Part shown: piece after piece, positions 38,318 through 47,910 of the stretch
How positions within the stretch are numbered: position 1 is the first letter of the stretch
Layout: each line of letters begins with the position of its first letter
IMG/VR virus record: IMGVR_UViG_3300031539_000035
Location: 1 to 56,561 of that record
Strand: one strand, 5' to 3'
DNA from: a virus
DNA length: 56,561 nucleotides
The notes under the pieces: model-generated
The model's database searches: none
What the model saw: only the letters and a program-made list of their open reading frames with translations
Told to the model about the DNA's origin: nothing
Made by a program: the position numbers and the translations under genes

Positions 38318-40374
38318 GCCGAGCCATCCTGAGAATCACAGACGGCACGAACAGCGTCGATCTGCTGAGCGGCGAGGTCGGTTTCGTCGTCTCGCGCTGG
38401 CGACCGGTACAGGCCGCGTTCAAGGGCGATGGCGTGTGGAAAGACAACCCCATGGCGGACGGTCGCCGGCTGGCCATGGTGCGGCACGACAACATCATTG
38501 ACACCTGGGACGTGCACCTTACCGACCGGAACATGGATGGCGTGATCGAGCAGGCGCAGAACCTCGACCGCCTGCTGATGCGCGCGGTAGCCTACTGGAC
38601 AACCGCCTGGCAGCCGTTGCCGGTCTACATCGTGGCGCGCGGGGCGGAGGAGACCAACACCAGGTACGCGCTCATTCACTCGTACCGGTGGACGGAGCTG
38701 GGGGACCCGACCAATCAGCCGTTCGCCACGGCGTTCGGGATGCGGGCGATGAGCGACCTGACCATCGCCGTGGAGCACGGGCCGTGGCTGGAGAGCGCGC
38801 CTGGCACCGGCGTGGCCGTGGAGGTGGGGAACGAGTACGAGATAGGGGCGCAGGCGTATCAGCGGGCGCCGACTACGGCGGACGAGGTGTACGTCGCCAA
38901 TTTCAACGCTATTGATAACCTGACGCATATCTGGGTCTACGATGCCCTGGACGGCACCTACACGAACCAGCTGGGTGTCGCGCCGCCATACAACCTGCTG
39001 CCGGATCCCGCCGAGGATGGGGACATGCTCTACTTGGGTATTGCTGGTGCAACCAGCAATCCCTTTTGCAGTGTGATCTTTGACCTGAGCCAAGAGTGGG
39101 CCATGACTGGCACCACGAGCGCTCAGTGGCAATACTATGACAATGCGGCGGCGGCATGGGTCGCTTTCGACGCGGCTAACCGATTGGACCACAAGGACCA
39201 CACGGTCACACTCACGGAGTTGGGCGTGAACGGCGTGCATTGGGAGGCGAACATCGTTCTCGCCTACATGCAGGAAGTCGCGGTAAATCTGGTGACTGGC
39301 TTCTGGATCCGGTTGGTGGTCACGACAGACGAACCACAGGTGCAAGTGCCTTATCAGCAGCATAGGGACGTGTATTCTGCGCGCAAGGCCTACGTGGAGA
39401 TCACGGACGACCAGGCTACTGGTGACATGGCGGCGCTCGCCCAGGTATACGCGCGTGAGTTGGTATATGAGACGGCTGGGGCGATCACCGGGACGTATGT
39501 GAACCGTATGCTCATCGGATTGCGGAGCACGATTCGCGGCGAGGACTTTAGCGCGTATCTGAATTGCGCGCAGACCAATAACCCGACCGGTTGCACGGTA
39601 GGGGCTGAGGACGATAGCGCCTTCGTTGCAATGCTGGACAGCCCGGTGCATGAGGCGGTGCGTTGGCAGGGTGCTATCGACCTGGACTATGAGACGCGGG
39701 TATCGTTCGCGCTCGATGCGGCTTTGGCCGCGCAGTACCTTGGCGTGTTCCGTGCGTTCGTTCGCATCATTCCGCTCAATGCCGCCGGAGTGAGTTTCCG
39801 ATTGCTGGTGCAGTCTGGCTCTGGCGCGGTAACGAGCACGATAGGGGTTTATGGTGCCTCCTATGCCGGGGCGAATTGGGGCGTGATCGACTTCGGCAAG
39901 GTCAAGATCCCGACGACGGACGTGCTTGGTGGCACGGCCGGGTTGGACGCCCTGACCATCTCTATCCAAACGTATGAGGTCGCGGGCGCGGCGGATATCT
40001 ATTTCTACGACTTGATCTTGTTGCCGTCTGACGAGTGGGCGGGCGACTTTTCCAACCAAAGTCCTCCGGCTGGCGTGAACACCGGCACGCTGAAGGACAA
40101 TATGTGGCTGTTGACGGATAGCGTTGGGAGTCCGCGCAACGATCTACGGGCGCTGCTGCTGAATACTGTGGACTCCAGCGTGCGGGGCGTGTGGCAGAAC
40201 GTGTCGCCCAGCCCGTGCGTGCTGGAGGTTGGATTGGACCAACGGCTATGGTTCTTCAGTATGCAGGTCAGCGTGGCGAACGGCGCGGTGGTCGATCTAG
40301 GTCGTTGGGAAATCCCGTTGCGGGTGCAGGTGCGGCGGCAGGCGCGGTATATGGGCATGAGAGGTGGTAGGTAG
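38314..40374 (+). CDS. Large tail protein (distal tail-like N-terminus)
   Basis: 686 residues, start overlapping the tape measure stop. The N-terminus (LRITDGTNSVDLLSGEVGF) resembles the start of distal-tail-type proteins; the rest is beta-sandwich-like, probably host-contact or carbohydrate-binding domains. First tail-tip gene after the tape measure. Confidence 0.6.
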   Translation: MSRAILRITDGTNSVDLLSGEVGFVVSRWRPVQAAFKGDGVWKDNPMADGRRLAMVRHDNIIDTWDVHLTDRNMDGVIEQAQNLDRLLMRAVAYWTTAWQPLPVYIVARGAEETNTRYALIHSYRWTELGDPTNQPFATAFGMRAMSDLTIAVEHGPWLESAPGTGVAVEVGNEYEIGAQAYQRAPTTADEVYVANFNAIDNLTHIWVYDALDGTYTNQLGVAPPYNLLPDPAEDGDMLYLGIAGATSNPFCSVIFDLSQEWAMTGTTSAQWQYYDNAAAAWVAFDAANRLDHKDHTVTLTELGVNGVHWEANIVLAYMQEVAVNLVTGFWIRLVVTTDEPQVQVPYQQHRDVYSARKAYVEITDDQATGDMAALAQVYARELVYETAGAITGTYVNRMLIGLRSTIRGEDFSAYLNCAQTNNPTGCTVGAEDDSAFVAMLDSPVHEAVRWQGAIDLDYETRVSFALDAALAAQYLGVFRAFVRIIPLNAAGVSFRLLVQSGSGAVTSTIGVYGASYAGANWGVIDFGKVKIPTTDVLGGTAGLDALTISIQTYEVAGAADIYFYDLILLPSDEWAGDFSNQSPPAGVNTGTLKDNMWLLTDSVGSPRNDLRALLLNTVDSSVRGVWQNVSPSPCVLEVGLDQRLWFFSMQVSVANGAVVDLGRWEIPLRVQVRRQARYMGMRGGR

Positions 40375-40375
40375 G

Positions 40376-41581
40376 ATGGCCTGGCCACTGCGAACATGGG
40401 CGGCGACAACGGCATTGGGCGTGTACTACACAATGGACTCGCTCGACCCTGCGGCGGCGCAACCGACCTGGGTGGCGGTGAATGATGGTCTGAGCAATAC
40501 GGACATCCGTTCTTTTTGCCTGGACCGGCATGAGACCGTGCCCGATAGCCGCATGTTCTGCATTGACAACACGACGAAGACGGTCTGGCGACGGACTGGC
40601 GGGAACTGGTCTAGCGTGTTGACGAGTGCCGACGCGAGGGCCATTGCCGGATTCACTCACGGCGAAACGCTGACTTCGGTGATCGTTGATGACGTGACCG
40701 GTTACGTGTACGCCCTGCTCAATAATGCTGCCGCGAGCGGTTCTGCGGACAAGGGGGTTATGCGGTCGGTCGATAACGGGACTACCTGGACGGCGGTAAC
40801 ACAGGGCGCTTACGAGAACTCCTACTACTACAGCAACATCGATGCCTACAACGGTTTGGTGGTCTACTCGAAGCAATATGGCGCTGTTTCTGCGCGCGAA
40901 TGGTACTCCACAGATCATGGGGCGACGTGGAGCGTTGTCAACATGCTCGGCATGACGAGCGCTCCAAAGTGCACTCGGATTCACCATGCGGCCGGGGATA
41001 CCTGGTACGGATCGTGGTTCGCCGTTGGCGCGGCATACGATCTGTTGCGCGGAAACACGGGCGGCGTGATTTCTCAAATGATGGCCACACAGGTGAACGG
41101 TCCTCAGGTTACTGCGGGAGGCATATGGCCTGACCCGGTTGACGCCAATCACCTATTGATAGCAGCGCGTCAAATCACCGTACACATTATCGAGTCCGTG
41201 GACGCCGGTGTTTCCGCCAGTAGCGATACAATCGTATCTGTCCAGTACATGTACGAAATCGCGGACGGCTGCGAGTACGACTACTGGGTACAAGGATGCG
41301 TCAGCCCTTATGCGATCGGGGCTCGGGCGATAGTATACGCGTCTCCAGATGCCGTAACTCTAACGAACAAGTCCGGCTCGAACTGGAATACGCCGCCCTA
41401 TACCGATGCGATTCCGGTAACGTGCGGCGGGGTTACGCAGCGCGGGCTCTGGGTGGTGCCAGAGGGTCCGCCCGTGCCTCCTGTTCCTACGGTACCGCCC
41501 GTTCCGCCTTTCCGCCCGCACTCGGGCCAGCACGGCATCAGTATGAGCGTCTTCAAGCCGCGGATCACCATAGCGCCATGA
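40376..41581 (+). CDS. Propeller-like tail protein with proline-rich end
   Basis: 401 residues from ATG 40376. Asp-box-like segments (RSVDNGTTWTAV, YSTDHGATWSVV) indicate another beta-propeller related to that of the tail tube. The end (PPVPTVPPVPPFRPHSG) is a proline-rich linker and tail. Probable receptor-binding or tail-tip adhesion protein. Confidence 0.6.
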   Translation: MAWPLRTWAATTALGVYYTMDSLDPAAAQPTWVAVNDGLSNTDIRSFCLDRHETVPDSRMFCIDNTTKTVWRRTGGNWSSVLTSADARAIAGFTHGETLTSVIVDDVTGYVYALLNNAAASGSADKGVMRSVDNGTTWTAVTQGAYENSYYYSNIDAYNGLVVYSKQYGAVSAREWYSTDHGATWSVVNMLGMTSAPKCTRIHHAAGDTWYGSWFAVGAAYDLLRGNTGGVISQMMATQVNGPQVTAGGIWPDPVDANHLLIAARQITVHIIESVDAGVSASSDTIVSVQYMYEIADGCEYDYWVQGCVSPYAIGARAIVYASPDAVTLTNKSGSNWNTPPYTDAIPVTCGGVTQRGLWVVPEGPPVPPVPTVPPVPPFRPHSGQHGISMSVFKPRITIAP

Positions 41582-41590
41582 GGATATAGT

Positions 41591-42742
41591 ATGGCAGTGA
41601 TATGGGATCCGCGCGGAACGATGCTCGGCAGTCTCACGGCGGAGATCACCTCGTGTACGTTCTCTACGCGGGCCATCGGCGGATATTGGGAGGCGACGCT
41701 CACATTGGACCTGGGCCGGGAAGGTTTCGAGGAGTGGATTGCCGACGGTTTGGGCAGGCATATCGAAATCTACGGCGACGCGATGCAGAAGGTGTGGGAG
41801 GGCTGGGTCAACCGCATTGACGGCAGCGCTGGGGCGCTCAGCGTGACGCGCGGTCCCCTCCTGGACGTGGCCAATCGGGTGGCCGTCGTCTATCGCGCCA
41901 AGGATACGAGTACCACGCCGCCGACATTGGGTGGCCAAGAGATCACGACGATTGTAGAGAATGCCGCCAGCCAACTGGCTTTCGGGATTTTCGAGCAGAT
42001 CATCTCGGGCGGTGAACTGGATAATACCGCGCCAGCACCATTGGAGGCCGATCAGGTGCGGGATACCTACCTGGCCGAGAACGCCTGGCCGCGGACTGGT
42101 AAGGCGTGGAATGCTGGCAACCTTGGCGGGGGCGGGCCAAGCGTAACGCTCTATTGCCTCGGCTACGTGCACCTCCTGGCCGCCTACACCTACGAGGACG
42201 TGGCTGGTAGCGGCACTGTGGCAACGGAGACGAAGTTGGCCAGCGTGTTGGATGCGGACCCGAACGGCCTCTTTGCCAGCACGAACGCGGACTTGGACGC
42301 CTGTGGTGTTCCCATCGCTGAATACGAAGGCGAGGGACGCACCGGCTGGGATGTGCTGCAGGATATCATTGAGATGGGCGGGCCGACAAACGGGCGCTGG
42401 CTGCTGATGGTCGGCAACGACCGGCGGGTAACGTATGAGGCAGCTCCAGAGACTGTAGAGTACCTACAATCTGTGTACGATGCAGATATGCAGGTCACGA
42501 CGGTAACGGGCGACGTGGTGGAGCCGTGGGACGTGAAGCCAGGAAAATGGCTGCTTTTCAGCGATTTTCTGACCGGCCTACCGCCGCCCGACTATGCCAG
42601 CCTGGAGCAGGACATGCGCACGATGTTCATAGAAGAGATAGTCTACAACATGCCGCGCAGTGTGAGCCTTCGGGGCAACCCGTACGATACGGTGAAGGCG
42701 CGGCTGGCACAGTTGACGATGACGGGAAGGATCGCTCCCTGA
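41591..42742 (+). CDS. Baseplate hub-like tail protein
   Basis: 383 residues. WDPRGTMLGSLTAEITSCTF then GYWEATLTLDL is the beta-barrel start seen in tail hub (gp27/Tal-like) proteins; no peptidase motif seen. Position after tail-tip genes and before fibers fits. Confidence 0.55.
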   Translation: MAVIWDPRGTMLGSLTAEITSCTFSTRAIGGYWEATLTLDLGREGFEEWIADGLGRHIEIYGDAMQKVWEGWVNRIDGSAGALSVTRGPLLDVANRVAVVYRAKDTSTTPPTLGGQEITTIVENAASQLAFGIFEQIISGGELDNTAPAPLEADQVRDTYLAENAWPRTGKAWNAGNLGGGGPSVTLYCLGYVHLLAAYTYEDVAGSGTVATETKLASVLDADPNGLFASTNADLDACGVPIAEYEGEGRTGWDVLQDIIEMGGPTNGRWLLMVGNDRRVTYEAAPETVEYLQSVYDADMQVTTVTGDVVEPWDVKPGKWLLFSDFLTGLPPPDYASLEQDMRTMFIEEIVYNMPRSVSLRGNPYDTVKARLAQLTMTGRIAP

Positions 42743-44070
42743 TGCCGATAAACAAGCAAGTCTACGACCTGGTGGGACTCCTGTCGCCGTACTTTGCGCG
42801 CACTGGCGGGGCGGGTACGGGCGGAGGGGCGGGCCTGGACTGGGCTCCCGCGACGACAACGGCTGGCGTGGACAAGGACGGCGCGGAGGACAACGGCGGC
42901 GCCGGTTGGACGCGCATGGCGGGGCACACCTATCTCTGGGCGCCGCTCAAGATCACCGAGATACTCTGGGATATTTCCGTGGCTGGCACCTATGCGATGT
43001 ACATCTCTTCCGGGCCGAGCGCCGTGGTACAGAGGACCGTGGTGGCGGCTCAGGTCGTGGCGGCGCCGGGCACGGAAGTGAGCTTCGTGCCGGATGCCGG
43101 GGTCCTCTGCCTGGACGCCGGGGAGTACTGGCTAACGGTAGAGATAAGTGCAGGGACCTGCGCCTGGGACGTGTTCCACGGCGATGCTGAGAATGTGCTC
43201 TACTATGCCTTTGACAGCTACATGGATGCCGTGGTCAAGCCTGACTGGGTGGCCCCGTTCAAGATGGTGGCACATATCGGGACCTGGCTTGGGACCGTGG
43301 CTCCGGGGACTACGCTGGCGCACGGCGATCTGACAGGGGTGCTGCCGGATCAGCATCATGCGAGAGGGCATACGCTAGATTCCGAGACGGATCATACGGA
43401 CGTCGAGAACGCAGCCAAGGCCGATGGGCGGCTACTTGTCTGGCGAGATATTCCTGCAAAGCACGGGTACGAGGACTTGATTCCAGGGCCACAGGGCGAC
43501 CAGGGGGATCCCGGTCCGCAAGGGGATCAAGGCGCTGTCGGGGCGCAAGGTGATCAGGGCGATCAGGGAGCGGCTGGAGCCCAAGGCAACCAAGGCAACC
43601 AGGGCGATCAAGGAGATCAGGGCGACCAAGGCGGAACCGGAGGATATACTGAGGGCGCGCGAGTCTATAACAATGCAGACATCAGCATTGCCAAAGACAC
43701 AGAGACAAAACTAACTTTCAACTCCGAGAACTATGACACTGATACGATACACGACACTGGCGCAAATACTAGCCGCCTAACGTGTAAAACCGCGGGCAAG
43801 TACCTAATTACCGCATACGTAGAATATGCGGCCAGCAGTACCGGGGTACGCTACATGTGGCTACTGCTAGACAACACAACGATTATTGCCTTTGACCGCG
43901 AGCCTCAGCCCTTTACTTATTATTATGCGGGACTCCGCATAACGACTATTTACGACCTAGCGGTAAATCAGTACGTAGAGCTCGGTACCTATCAGAACAG
44001 TGGTGGTGCCCTGGCAGTCAAGTACGCCAGCGCCTTCACCCCATGGTTTATGATGCAGCGTATCGGGTAG
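42742..44070 (+). CDS. Collagen-like fiber with C1q-like head
   Basis: 442 residues from ATG 42742, overlapping the upstream stop. Residues about 250-300 are Gly-X-Y collagen-like repeats (GPQGDQGDPGPQGDQG and on), which should form a trimeric stalk. The C-terminal 140 residues (TKLTFNSENYDTDTIHD, LTCKTAGKYLITAYVEYA) resemble a C1q/TNF-type trimeric beta-sandwich. The DNA for this last domain has more A/T-ending codons than its neighbours, consistent with separate acquisition. Probable receptor-binding fiber. Confidence 0.75.
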   Translation: MPINKQVYDLVGLLSPYFARTGGAGTGGGAGLDWAPATTTAGVDKDGAEDNGGAGWTRMAGHTYLWAPLKITEILWDISVAGTYAMYISSGPSAVVQRTVVAAQVVAAPGTEVSFVPDAGVLCLDAGEYWLTVEISAGTCAWDVFHGDAENVLYYAFDSYMDAVVKPDWVAPFKMVAHIGTWLGTVAPGTTLAHGDLTGVLPDQHHARGHTLDSETDHTDVENAAKADGRLLVWRDIPAKHGYEDLIPGPQGDQGDPGPQGDQGAVGAQGDQGDQGAAGAQGNQGNQGDQGDQGDQGGTGGYTEGARVYNNADISIAKDTETKLTFNSENYDTDTIHDTGANTSRLTCKTAGKYLITAYVEYAASSTGVRYMWLLLDNTTIIAFDREPQPFTYYYAGLRITTIYDLAVNQYVELGTYQNSGGALAVKYASAFTPWFMMQRIG

Positions 44071-44081
44071 GAGGAATTGCG

Positions 44082-44495
44082 GTGCAACTGACCTACGCAG
44101 GCACGTACAAACTGGGCTTGCTAATGGACGAACTTCTTGCCGCCTATCCCGAGTGGCTGGTCGGGGATGCACCAACGCGCCATTGCCTATTGCGCCTAGA
44201 GGGCAACGAGCTCGGTGTCCGACTCTCCGTCCCAGACGATAGTGACGCCGGCGCGATTGCGGCGGTTGTGGCAGCACACGACCCGACTGTACTCACTGCT
44301 GGCGAGGTGCTTGACGCCGAGTCGGCCGACGCCAAGGCGCGCATCCTTGGAGCCATCGACGCGGCACTGACCGACTATGCGGCGGCACTGGAGCGATGGG
44401 ATGTGCTCACGGCGGTGCAGCAGAAGGCGGTACTGAGGCGGCTGGTAGAGACGCAGGCGCAACTCCTGCGCTATCACCGAAGGGAGTGGCTGTGA
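44082..44495 (+). CDS. Hypothetical protein
   Basis: 137 residues from GTG 44082 (AGGAGGAATTGCG upstream). Helical C-terminus; the N-terminus has LTYAGTYKLGLLMDELLAAY. Function unknown; lies between the fiber and a glycosyltransferase. Confidence 0.5.
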   Translation: MQLTYAGTYKLGLLMDELLAAYPEWLVGDAPTRHCLLRLEGNELGVRLSVPDDSDAGAIAAVVAAHDPTVLTAGEVLDAESADAKARILGAIDAALTDYAAALERWDVLTAVQQKAVLRRLVETQAQLLRYHRREWL

Positions 44496-45763
44496 CCGTT
44501 TCCGTTATCACGCCGACTCACAGGGGCATGCCCATCTTGCAGGATGCCTACGATAGTCTGCTGGCACAGACCTACGGCGAGTGGGAGTGGGTGCTGGCTC
44601 CCAACAATGGGGCGCAGATATCCGAGATGATCGCCAACGATCCTCGCGTGCGTCTCTACCCATACGAGAACCCGGCGGGCGAGTCGTTTTCGATTGGGGC
44701 GCTGAAGCACTTCTGCTGCGATCACGCGACTGGCGATGTCTACCTGGAGCTGGACGACGACGACGTTCTGGGTCCCGACTGTTTGCAAGAAGTGGCAGAT
44801 GCGTTCGCCGACCCCATGGTGCAGATGGCCTACGGCAACTGCTGCGAGTACAAGTGGCCGAGTCTAGAGCCGATTGTCTTTAGCCCGTACTGGGGCTGGC
44901 ACCATCGGGACTGCGTTTTTATGGGCCAGCCGATGAAAGAAGCACGGGCCTGGCCACCGGGGCCGTGGGGTCTGCGCCAGATCTGGTGGAGCCCAAATCA
45001 TCCTCGCGCCTGGCGGGCCACAGCCTACCATGCGATTGGTGGGCACGACAGGGTGCTGGCGCTGGTGGACGATCACGACCTGAACATCCGCATGTACCTG
45101 GCCTACGGGCAGCAGGGGATGCGGCACATGGACAAGCCGATCTACGGCTATCGCGTGCTGGCGGACTCTACCTGCAAGGAGTACAGCAAGCAGATTCAGG
45201 CGTCCAACCGCGAGTGCTATCACAAGTACGTGGAAAAGCTGTTCATGCGCTGGGCGCGGGATAATGGACTGCGGATGCTGAATCTCGGTGGGGCGCTTGG
45301 GCCGCGGAACGGGTACGAGACGGTGGACATCCGACCAGGCGCGAACGTCGTCTGCAACCTGGAACAGGACTGGCCGTTTGCGGACTCTTCCGTCGGCGTC
45401 GTCTACGCCTCACACGTGTTCGAGCACCTGCGCGATTCGATTCACACGATGAACGAGTTATTCCGCGTGCTGGCACCTGGAGGCATGGCGTTCATCGACG
45501 TGCCGAGTACCGACGGGCGAGGGGCCTTCCAGGACCCGACGCACGTGTCCTGGTGGAACCAGAATTCCTTCCTATACTACACGAGGACGGCCCAGGCGCG
45601 CTACATTCAGCCGCAGTTTCGAGGGCGCTTCCAGCAATCATACCTGCACACAGGCTTCCCCAACGAATGGCTCCGCACCAACGATATCCCTGTGGTGAAC
45701 GCGCATCTTATCGCGCTCAAGCCGGGTTACGAGGAATGGCGGGCCGGCGAGGCGTTGATCTAG
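44492..45763 (+). CDS. Glycosyltransferase (GT2) fused to SAM methyltransferase
   Basis: 423 residues from GTG 44492, overlapping the upstream stop. N-terminal GT-A fold: VSVITPTHRGMPILQDAYDS, then YLELDDDDVLGPDCL with the metal-binding DDD. From about residue 265 a class I methyltransferase (LRMLNLGGALGPRNGYETVD, FEHLRDSIHTMNELFRVLAP, GGMAFIDVPS). It may glycosylate and methylate virion fibers or host surface sugars to block superinfection; the substrate is unknown. Confidence 0.75.
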   Translation: MTVSVITPTHRGMPILQDAYDSLLAQTYGEWEWVLAPNNGAQISEMIANDPRVRLYPYENPAGESFSIGALKHFCCDHATGDVYLELDDDDVLGPDCLQEVADAFADPMVQMAYGNCCEYKWPSLEPIVFSPYWGWHHRDCVFMGQPMKEARAWPPGPWGLRQIWWSPNHPRAWRATAYHAIGGHDRVLALVDDHDLNIRMYLAYGQQGMRHMDKPIYGYRVLADSTCKEYSKQIQASNRECYHKYVEKLFMRWARDNGLRMLNLGGALGPRNGYETVDIRPGANVVCNLEQDWPFADSSVGVVYASHVFEHLRDSIHTMNELFRVLAPGGMAFIDVPSTDGRGAFQDPTHVSWWNQNSFLYYTRTAQARYIQPQFRGRFQQSYLHTGFPNEWLRTNDIPVVNAHLIALKPGYEEWRAGEALI

Positions 45764-45771
45764 GAGGGTAG

Positions 45772-46197
45772 ATGCTACAGCATCCGTGTCCAGGGGCGAG
45801 GCGCACCAACCCGTTCGGCTCGCGGACGGTGGACTATAGCGCGTTCGGGTTGACCGCTCACAATGGCGAAGATTTTGCTGGCTGCGATGCTGCGCGCGCC
45901 ATGGCCACTGGCGTCGTCGAGCGCGTTGGCAACGATCCGGCCGGCTACGGGATATACGTCACTCTGCGCCACGATTGGCAGGGCGGACAGCACTACCGCA
46001 CGCGCTACGCGCACCTGGCGCGGGCTTACGTGCGCGAGGGCGATATCCTGCAACAGGGCGACGCGCTCGGACAGGTGGGGGCCACTGGCAACACGACAGG
46101 TCCGCACCTGCACGCCGAGTTCGAGCCGGGGTTGGTGACTGCGGACGGGTTGAAGGGACGGCGGGCGTTCTGGCACATGCTGGAGGGGGGCGCATGA
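45772..46197 (+). CDS. M23/LytM-type metallopeptidase (endolysin or virion lysin)
   Basis: 141 residues. Zinc ligands visible: HNGEDF (His30, Asp34) and GPHLHAEF (HxH near 112-114), with RYAHLARAYVREGD between. No signal peptide. Cleaves peptide cross-links in the cell wall. Located with a glycosidase and holin-like genes in a lysis cluster. Confidence 0.85.
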   Translation: MLQHPCPGARRTNPFGSRTVDYSAFGLTAHNGEDFAGCDAARAMATGVVERVGNDPAGYGIYVTLRHDWQGGQHYRTRYAHLARAYVREGDILQQGDALGQVGATGNTTGPHLHAEFEPGLVTADGLKGRRAFWHMLEGGA

Positions 46198-46679
46198 AGA
46201 AAATACTCCTTACACAGGGGAAAGTGAGCCTAGTCGATGATGATGACTATGAGCGCCTCGCCCGATACCCATGGTGTTATAAGGGCTCTGGCTATGCCGT
46301 GCGCCGAGGGCCGGTCACAGATGGGAAACAGAGCCTTCTGTACATGCACAAGGAGATTCTGAACATTGGCCCCGAGAAAGAGGTAGACCATATCAATCAC
46401 GATCGTCTGGACAACCGCAGGGCTAATCTACGAGTCTGTGACCACAAACAGAACGCGCGAAACATGAAGCGGCGCGAGAGAAAGACTTCGCAATTCATTG
46501 GCGTGTATTGGGAGCGCGCCAGACGCAAGTGGCATGCCCAGGTCAAGTTGAATTATCGGGCACGGTTCATTGGGCGGTTCGACTCTGAGGAAGAGGCGGC
46601 AAGGGCATACGACCAAGCAGCGGTCATGCTACATGGTGAGTTCGCCTCCACGAACGAAAGAGAGGGCCTCTATGGGTAA
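46194..46679 (+). CDS. HNH homing endonuclease with AP2 DNA-binding domain
   Basis: 161 residues. HNH core EVDHINHDRLDNRRANLR...NARNMKRR, followed by an AP2/ERF-like domain FIGVYWERARRKWHAQV...FDSEEEAARAYDQAAVMLHG. This is the classical free-standing phage homing endonuclease. It separates the peptidase and glycosidase genes, overlapping both by a few bases, and its DNA is more AT-rich. Confidence 0.9.
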   Translation: MKKILLTQGKVSLVDDDDYERLARYPWCYKGSGYAVRRGPVTDGKQSLLYMHKEILNIGPEKEVDHINHDRLDNRRANLRVCDHKQNARNMKRRERKTSQFIGVYWERARRKWHAQVKLNYRARFIGRFDSEEEAARAYDQAAVMLHGEFASTNEREGLYG

Positions 46680-47910
46680 CATGTTGGGATACCACATCGG
46701 AAACGAGGGGCCTATCACGGATATCGACTGGCAGATCATGGAGGCGGTTAAGCCCGGTTACGTGACGTTGTTGCCCAACTATGGGATGCATGGGCAGCCG
46801 ATAGGCCGGAGGGATATCAACTGTATCCTGACTATCAATCCAGGCTGCCATTTTGTGCTGCGGCCTTACCTGCCCGGTACTGCCGTGAGCACGAGCGTTG
46901 CCGAGTTTGGCAATGCGATTGATCGCCTGCTGGACGAATGGAGCGATTGGGTGCCGGCCGGGCAGAAGCACTTGCAGCTGTTCAACGAGCCCAACATGCC
47001 GATCAGCGCGGAACAGTGGGAGGGCTTTGGCGACCAGCTGGCGGACATGATGCGCTACAACGAGGTCTGGCTAGGCTTGGTGCGGCGACTGCGGGCGAAC
47101 CACCCCGACTGGCTCTACGGCTGGGGGCCGCTCACAATCGGGAACCGGGACGTCTGGTTCCCGGGCGACGCGGTGGGGCATTATTATCTGCACGGGCCGG
47201 CTGGGTGTCAGGCGAGCCTCACGGCGGCGCAGCTTGGCGAGGCGATGCGGACCGGACCCTGCTACGCCAGTCTGATGGAGGCGGACGAATTCTACGCGCA
47301 CGTGTACATCCATCGGATACCGGAGAACACGCACGATGGGCGCGTGAACTTTGGGGACGCGGCGATCGGGTTGAGGCACGAGCGGATGCAGTTGTTCCTC
47401 CCGAGGCCGATGCCGACGGTGATCACCGAGGCGGGCTATCCGAACACGGGGAACTGGCCGACGTGGGCAGGACCTGCGCTCCTGGATTGGCTGGACATTC
47501 TGCACACGCGAAACAACGTGGCGGGGGTATGCCTATGGATACTGGGTGAGCATTGGGGAGGCATGTGGTACTCGGGGGGAGCGCCACGTGCTGAGGTCGG
47601 ACAGTTGGCTCAGTGGCAGTGCGCGCATTCGGGGGTGCCCATGACAGACGCGGAACTCGAGCGGATACTGGGTGACGAGTTGCAGTTGTATATCGTTCCG
47701 CTGAACCCGGATGCGGCGTTGGAAAAGGCGGCGGCTCGCCGGGGGCTGCTGCCAGCGAGTGACGAAAAGCGGAAGGCCGTAGGAGGTACGGTGTGGGTGG
47801 CACAGGCGTTCCGCAAAGCGGCGGATGCCAAGACGACCCAGCACCTAGTCCGCACACGAGAAGGGGAGTGGGCTGAGGGGGATATGCGATGGTGGATACG
47901 GGAGAACTAG
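46672..47910 (+). CDS. Glycoside-hydrolase-like TIM-barrel protein
   Basis: 412 residues from ATG 46672. QLFNEPNM (Glu106) and VITEAGYP (Glu near 252) give the two catalytic Glu at the strand-4 and strand-7 positions of a clan GH-A barrel. Between them WLYGWGPLTIG and YAHVYIHR are further strands. The C-terminus includes a helical segment. Probably a cell-wall or capsule glycosidase of the lysis cluster; substrate unknown. Confidence 0.65.
   Translation: MGNMLGYHIGNEGPITDIDWQIMEAVKPGYVTLLPNYGMHGQPIGRRDINCILTINPGCHFVLRPYLPGTAVSTSVAEFGNAIDRLLDEWSDWVPAGQKHLQLFNEPNMPISAEQWEGFGDQLADMMRYNEVWLGLVRRLRANHPDWLYGWGPLTIGNRDVWFPGDAVGHYYLHGPAGCQASLTAAQLGEAMRTGPCYASLMEADEFYAHVYIHRIPENTHDGRVNFGDAAIGLRHERMQLFLPRPMPTVITEAGYPNTGNWPTWAGPALLDWLDILHTRNNVAGVCLWILGEHWGGMWYSGGAPRAEVGQLAQWQCAHSGVPMTDAELERILGDELQLYIVPLNPDAALEKAAARRGLLPASDEKRKAVGGTVWVAQAFRKAADAKTTQHLVRTREGEWAEGDMRWWIREN

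Noticed and set aside
38185-40059. 624-codon open frame on the - strand opposite the large tail gene
   Set aside because: Codon-on-codon complement of a GC-rich gene without stops. Composition is Arg/His/Val-rich with no domain, no RBS and no promoter, unlike the antisense endonuclease.
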